In this document: piece after piece, positions 13,254 to 16,957 of the stretch
Layout of the letters: every line of letters starts with the position of its first letter
Position numbering within the stretch: position 1 is the stretch's first letter
Notes under the pieces: generated by a model
The model's input: the letters and a program-made list of their open reading frames with translations, nothing else
Told to the model about the DNA's origin: nothing
Database searches by the model: none
Source of the DNA: Scatosoma sp045614565
GTDB lineage: Bacteria > Bacillota > Clostridia > Christensenellales > Borkfalkiaceae
Assembly: GCA_045614565.1 (NCBI GenBank)
Contig: JAZLDG010000001.1
Location: 1-16,957, forward strand
Direction: 5' to 3'
DNA: 16,957 nucleotides
Translations under genes and position numbers: made by a program

Positions 13254-14271
13254 TTTGAAAAAATATTACGCGTTACAAAAAAACGCGTTTTTTGGCAAGC
13301 GTCAGTATTTACGCGCCAACGACGGCGTTTCTTTTCAAATCCAACGGGGGGAAACTTTCGCGCTCGTAGGAGAAAGCGGCTGCGGAAAATCCACGCTCGG
13401 CAAAACCATTTTACAGCTCGAACGCCCGACGGACGGGGCGGTGTTTTATCATAGCGAAAACGGGAACGCGGTCGATCTTGCAAAGCTCGACGAAAAACAG
13501 TTGCGCCCGATGCGGCGGGAATTGCAAATTATATTCCAAGATCCCTATTCTTCGCTCAATCCGCGAATGACGGTGGGGCAAATCGTAGGCGAAGGCGCAC
13601 TCGTGCACGGCTATTACCGTAAAGGAACGGCGGCGTTGCAGGCGTTCGTGCTCGATATTATGCAAAAATGCGGTTTGCCGCCGCATACGCTCAATCGCTA
13701 CCCGCACGAATTTTCGGGCGGGCAACGCCAACGGGTTTGTATTGCGCGCGCGCTCGCGCTCCGACCCAAATTCGTCGTTTGCGACGAATGTGTTTCCGCG
13801 CTCGACGTATCCGTGCAATCGCAAATACTCAACTTACTTTCCGAACTTAAAGAACGGGAAAAATTGACCTATTTGTTTATCTCGCACGATTTGTCCGTGG
13901 TGCAACGCATATCCGATCGGCTTGCGGTGATGTATCTGGGCGAAATTGCGGAAACGGGGGATAGCGACCGCGTGTTCAAAAATCCAAGACACCCGTATAC
14001 TATCGCTTTAATGAGCGCGATACCGACGCTTCCAAGCAAAAAGGGCGTTTTCAAACCCCGCAAGCAAATTTTGCTGCAAGGACATATGCCAAGTCCCGTA
14101 AACCCGCCGTCGGGGTGCAGATTTCACACCCGCTGTTTTATGGCGCAGGATATTTGTCGTCGCATACCTGCCCCGCACGTAGAAGTGGAAAAAGGGCACT
14201 TCGTCGCCTGTCATTTTGCCGATATTCCCACGGCAAAGAAACGAGAACTGGCGTTTACGAAAAAGGAATAA
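13219..14271 (+). CDS. oppF: Oligopeptide ABC transporter ATPase OppF
   Basis: A 350-residue ATPase that pairs with OppD to power the importer. GTG start at 13219 with AAGGAG at 13203-13208 (10-base spacer), inside the end of oppD. Motifs: Walker A GESGCGKST (51-59), Q-loop Gln107, signature FSGGQRQ (165-171), Walker B FVVCDE (185-190) followed by CVSALDVSVQ, switch His223 in ISHDLS. The Cys after the Walker B Glu, where many ABC ATPases have Pro, is common in AppF/OppF proteins. The C-terminus has the same four-cysteine set as OppD (Cys300, Cys306, Cys313, Cys331). It is the last gene of the operon and is followed by a strong terminator. Confidence 0.95.
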   Translation: MKDTQIILSVVDLKKYYALQKNAFFGKRQYLRANDGVSFQIQRGETFALVGESGCGKSTLGKTILQLERPTDGAVFYHSENGNAVDLAKLDEKQLRPMRRELQIIFQDPYSSLNPRMTVGQIVGEGALVHGYYRKGTAALQAFVLDIMQKCGLPPHTLNRYPHEFSGGQRQRVCIARALALRPKFVVCDECVSALDVSVQSQILNLLSELKEREKLTYLFISHDLSVVQRISDRLAVMYLGEIAETGDSDRVFKNPRHPYTIALMSAIPTLPSKKGVFKPRKQILLQGHMPSPVNPPSGCRFHTRCFMAQDICRRIPAPHVEVEKGHFVACHFADIPTAKKRELAFTKKE

Positions 14272-14276
14272 CGAAT

Positions 14277-14320
14277 AAAAACGGAAAACGCGAAAAAGAC
14301 GCTTGTTTTCCGTTTTTTTT
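14277..14320 (+). terminator. Intrinsic terminator of the opp operon
   Basis: ACGGAAAAC (14281-14289) pairs with GTTTTCCGT (14305-14313). An inner GCG/CGC pair lengthens the stem around an AAAAAGA loop with a two-base bulge, and eight T follow. It sits 9 bases after the oppF stop. Confidence 0.9.
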
Positions 14321-14340
14321 GTAAAAAAACGCAATTCGTG

Positions 14341-14370
14341 TTGACAAACGTGAAAAAAATGTATTATAAT
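14341..14370 (+). promoter_or_regulatory. Consensus vegetative promoter
   Basis: Perfect TTGACA (14341-14346) and perfect TATAAT (14365-14370) with an 18-base spacer, between the opp terminator and the CBS-domain gene. Predicted start is near 14377, giving a leader of about 50 bases. This is the clearest promoter in the window and predicts steady expression. Confidence 0.92.
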
Positions 14371-14426
14371 AGTGTATACGAAATAAATCTCGTAATATTA
14401 TTTTTCGGAGGATATTAAAAAATATT

Positions 14427-15704
14427 ATGGATCCCCTTCCCCTATCTATCGTTATCGTAGTCCTTATTGCGCTGTCGTCGTTCTTTTCGGGAACGGAAAC
14501 GGCGTATTCCTGCGCGAACAAGATCAAACTGAAAAGTATGGTCGCGCTTGGCAAAAAGAACGCGAAAGCCGTTCTTAAATTCGCCGACGAAGGCTACGAT
14601 AAATTAGTCACGGCAATTCTCGTAGGTAACAATATCGTCAATATTACCGCTTCTGCGCTCGCGACTTTATTGTTCAGCTCGCTCATTGCCGATCAAAATC
14701 TTGCCGCAACCGTATCGACGGCGGTGTTGACCGTTTTGGTATTGTTATTCGGTGAAATCACGCCGAAGTACCTTGCCAGCGTTTATCCCGAAAAATTTTG
14801 TTTCATCGTGTATCCGTTGATGCAATTTTTTTACTGGATTCTCTATCCCGTTTGTAAAATTTTCGACGGTTTTAAGTGGCTTTTAACCAAGATGTTTAAG
14901 CTGAAAAAGGACGAAACGATCACGGACGAAGAATTGATGTCGCTCGTAGACGAAGCGGAAGAAAGCGGTACGCTTAAAGAAGACGAATCGGAGCTTGTTC
15001 GTTCCGCGCTCGAATTTGACGATTTGAAGGTAGAAGACATACTCGTACCCCGCGTAGACGTGTACGCGGTGGAAGAAGATTCTACGATGGACGAAGTCCG
15101 TCAAACGTTTGAAAAGACGGGATATTCCCGTTTGCCCGTGTATAAAGACACGATTGATAACGTCATCGGTCTTATTCACGAACGCGACTTTTTCAGTAGT
15201 TATATCAAAGGGGAAACGGAAATTTCCCATCTCGTGCAGGATATCGTGTTTACGACGGAATTTACCCGTATTTCCGTGCTTTTGAAACAGCTCCAAAAGA
15301 AGAAAATCCATATGGCGGCGGTTTCGGACGAATACGGCGGTTTGGTCGGAATCGTAACGCTCGAAGACATTTTGGAAGAGCTCGTAGGCGAAATTTGGGA
15401 CGAACACGACGAAGAAGAAGTTTTGTTCGGTAAAATCGCCGAAGAAGAGTACTGGGTGGACGGGAAATGCGCGCTCGGCGATTTCCTTGCTTTGTACGAT
15501 ATGGAAGAAGAAGACGATAACTTTGAAGCGAACACGGTCGGTGGTTGGGCTTCGGAAGCGTACGGCGAAATCCCGCCCGTGGGCGAAGTGTTACGGCTTC
15601 GGAATTTAGATATAAAAATCGTGAAAGCGACCAAACAAAAGGTGTTAAAAATACGCTCCAAACGTGCGGACGATCCCGAATTTGACGAAGTGGGTAGGCT
15701 GTAA
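14427..15704 (+). CDS. CNNM/CorC-type CBS-domain membrane protein (putative Mg/Co efflux)
   Basis: A 425-residue protein with the standard architecture of the HlyC/CorC (CNNM) family. The DUF21 membrane domain is at about 1-150 (ALSSFFSGTETAYS, ILVGNNIVNI and LLFGEITPKYLA are hallmarks), followed by an acidic linker (TDEELMSLVDEAEESGTLKE), a CBS pair at about 203-262 and 268-325 (LVPRVDVYAV, SRLPVYKD, AVSDEYGGLVGIVTLED), and a CorC_HlyC C-terminal domain at about 338-412. Bacterial members export or sense Mg2+ (some Co2+ or Na+); the hemolysin label of older annotation is not meaningful here. The ATG is 15 bases from GGAGG (14407-14411); ATATT/AATAT with an AAAA loop could fold the gap shorter. 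Monocistronic from a consensus promoter. Confidence 0.92.
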   Translation: MDPLPLSIVIVVLIALSSFFSGTETAYSCANKIKLKSMVALGKKNAKAVLKFADEGYDKLVTAILVGNNIVNITASALATLLFSSLIADQNLAATVSTAVLTVLVLLFGEITPKYLASVYPEKFCFIVYPLMQFFYWILYPVCKIFDGFKWLLTKMFKLKKDETITDEELMSLVDEAEESGTLKEDESELVRSALEFDDLKVEDILVPRVDVYAVEEDSTMDEVRQTFEKTGYSRLPVYKDTIDNVIGLIHERDFFSSYIKGETEISHLVQDIVFTTEFTRISVLLKQLQKKKIHMAAVSDEYGGLVGIVTLEDILEELVGEIWDEHDEEEVLFGKIAEEEYWVDGKCALGDFLALYDMEEEDDNFEANTVGGWASEAYGEIPPVGEVLRLRNLDIKIVKATKQKVLKIRSKRADDPEFDEVGRL

Positions 15705-15739
15705 GCGAAAGAATAACCTACTTTTTTGAAAAATATTTC

Positions 15740-15768
15740 TTGCTTTTTTCAGACGCTTGGCGTATAAT
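15740..15768 (+). promoter_or_regulatory. galE promoter
   Basis: TATAAT at 15763-15768 with TTGCTT at 15740-15745, spacer 17 bases. The -10 is perfect and the -35 matches only in TTG. It leaves a leader of about 30 bases to the galE start, which has AGGAG at 15792-15796. No clear terminator separates this promoter from the preceding gene, so read-through into galE is possible. Confidence 0.7.
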
Positions 15769-15803
15769 CAAATTACAACGAAATTTTTAATAGGAGAACT
15801 ATA

Positions 15804-16814
15804 ATGCAAACTATTCTCGTTACGGGCGGTTGCGGATATATCGGCTCGCACACCGTTTTGGAACTCTTGAACAAAAACTATCAGGTCGTCGTCGTGGACA
15901 ATTTCAGCAATTCGAGCTTTGAAAGTTTGCGCCGCGTACAAAAGATCACGGGCAAAACGGTGACCTTTTACGAAGCGGATATCCGCGACGTAGAAGCGAT
16001 GGAAAAGATTTTCTCCGCGCATAAATTCGACGCCGTTATCCATTTTGCGGCGTTCAAAGCGGTAGGGGAAAGCTGTCGTTTGCCCCTTAAATATTACGAA
16101 AATAATATCAGCGGTACGGTATCTTTACTTAAAATTATGGAAAGCCACGGCGTCAAGAAGATTATTTTCTCGTCGTCCGCGACGGTGTACGGCGATCCCG
16201 AACGCTTGCCCTTGGACGAAAACTGCCGTCTTTCTACGACCAACCCCTACGGCAGCACCAAATTGATGATGGAAATGATTATGCAAGATTTGCATAAAGC
16301 GGATAAAGAATGGAATATTATTTTGCTCCGTTATTTCAACCCCGTCGGCGCACATGAGAGCGGTCGTATCGGTGAAATGCCGAATGGTACACCCAATAAC
16401 CTCATGCCCTATATCACGCAAGTTGCCGTGGGCAAACTGCCCCAACTTTCCGTCTTCGGCGACGATTATCCGACCAAGGACGGTACGGGCGTGCGCGATT
16501 ATATTCACGTTGTAGACCTTGCGCGCGGACACGTCGCGGCTCTTGATTACGAGCCCATTGGCACGACCGTGTTTAACCTTGGTACAGGTGCGGGATATAG
16601 TGTACTTGAAATGGTCAATACGTTCTCCCGCGTGAACGGCGTTGCCGTTCCTTACCGTATCGCGCCGCGTCGTGCGGGCGATATCGCCGAGTGTTACGCC
16701 GATCCTACCAAGGCGCGCGAAGTGTTGCACTGGGAGGCGAAACTCACGCTCGAAGACATGGTGCGTGACTCTTGGAGATGGCAATCGCAAAACCCCAACG
16801 GGTATGAAGAATAA
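15804..16814 (+). CDS. galE: UDP-glucose 4-epimerase
   Basis: A 336-residue cytosolic short-chain dehydrogenase-type enzyme that interconverts UDP-glucose and UDP-galactose with bound NAD. The NAD motif TGGCGYIGSH is at residues 7-16, VVDNFSNSS follows at 30-38, and catalytic Ser124 (FSSSATVYG), Tyr149 and Lys153 (NPYGSTK) stand at the numbers known from the E. coli enzyme. FNPVGAHESG, TPNNLMPYI and DGTGVRDYIHVVDLA are family segments. It serves galactose use and sugar-nucleotide supply for surface polysaccharides. No other Leloir genes are beside it, and it has its own promoter and terminator, so it is probably a stand-alone housekeeping copy. Confidence 0.96.
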   Translation: MQTILVTGGCGYIGSHTVLELLNKNYQVVVVDNFSNSSFESLRRVQKITGKTVTFYEADIRDVEAMEKIFSAHKFDAVIHFAAFKAVGESCRLPLKYYENNISGTVSLLKIMESHGVKKIIFSSSATVYGDPERLPLDENCRLSTTNPYGSTKLMMEMIMQDLHKADKEWNIILLRYFNPVGAHESGRIGEMPNGTPNNLMPYITQVAVGKLPQLSVFGDDYPTKDGTGVRDYIHVVDLARGHVAALDYEPIGTTVFNLGTGAGYSVLEMVNTFSRVNGVAVPYRIAPRRAGDIAECYADPTKAREVLHWEAKLTLEDMVRDSWRWQSQNPNGYEE

Positions 16815-16849
16815 GAAAAAAAGACCGCCACACGGCGGTCTTTTTTTTG
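16815..16849 (+). terminator. Intrinsic terminator of galE
   Basis: GACCGCC (16823-16829) and GGCGGTC (16834-16840) pair around ACAC, flanked by an A-run and followed by eight T. It begins directly after the galE stop. The A-run before the stem means it could work in both directions. Confidence 0.92.
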
Positions 16850-16909
16850 TGCGACTGCATAAAAACGCCGTTTGTGGAAAACAATAGATCAACCGAAAGG
16901 AGTGATCGT

Positions 16910-16957
16910 ATGAAGAAAACGGTTGGTTTTGTACTCGCAATTTTTCTTTTGCTTGCC
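16910..16957 (+). CDS. Start of a secreted or membrane protein gene (cut by the window)
   Basis: ATG at 16910 follows AAAGGAG (16896-16902) by 7 bases, a strong ribosome binding site. The first 16 residues, MKKTVGFVLAIFLLLA, form the basic and hydrophobic start of a signal peptide or lipoprotein signal. The frame is still open at the window's end. No promoter is obvious in the 60 bases after the galE terminator. The product cannot be named. Confidence 0.7.
   Translation, partial: MKKTVGFVLAIFLLLA

Noticed and set aside
16125..16940. Minus-strand open frame of 271 codons across galE and its terminator
   Set aside because: It reads through a strong hairpin and opposes a fully conserved epimerase; it is a shadow frame.

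Overview
The window looks like chromosomal sequence of an anaerobic, fermentative Firmicute, most likely a gut-type member of class Clostridia. The grounds are pyruvate formate-lyase chemistry, Gram-positive-style AAGGAG ribosome binding sites, lipoprotein-type transport, TTGACA/TATAAT promoters and hairpin terminators with T-tracts. The genus cannot be named from this. No tRNA, rRNA, CRISPR array, insertion sequence or phage gene is visible, and no gene-free stretch exceeds about 200 bases.

Layout, left to right. (1) Positions 2-1022 hold the end of a pyruvate formate-lyase gene that stops before its glycyl-radical domain. A perfect 13-bp hairpin follows, then a separate 77-codon gene that encodes exactly that missing domain, then a terminator. 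(2) 1035-2970 (+) holds a membrane-anchored ComEC-like metallo-beta-lactamase-fold protein and the tRNA-modification enzyme TcdA. (3) 4590-3014 (-) is a visibly A/T-richer three-gene operon: a small two-helix membrane protein, a six-helix membrane protein and a TetR-type regulator. (4) 7004-4774 (-) is a methionine biosynthesis pair, metY and an acetyl-CoA-type metA, with a strong promoter that carries a palindromic operator candidate. (5) 7117-14271 (+) is a complete five-gene oligopeptide ABC importer in the order substrate-binding lipoprotein, OppB, OppC, OppD, OppF. Its OppC permease carries about 300 extra residues forming seven RCC1-like beta-propeller blades, placed in the extracellular loop between the first two membrane helices. 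(6) 14341-15704 is a CNNM/CorC-type CBS-domain membrane protein with a consensus promoter. (7) 15740-16849 is galE with its own promoter and terminator. (8) From 16910 a secreted or membrane protein gene begins and runs off the window.

How the genes work together: MetA (Glu111, Cys142, His235, Glu237) makes O-acetylhomoserine and MetY converts it with sulfide to homocysteine, a direct-sulfhydrylation route. The Opp importer transcribed divergently from metYA would bring in peptides. The split pyruvate formate-lyase would have to assemble from two polypeptides before or during activation.

The two most unusual items are the physically split pyruvate formate-lyase with a stand-alone radical domain, and the RCC1 propeller embedded in an OppC permease. 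Both are read directly from continuous open frames. Their novelty could not be checked here.
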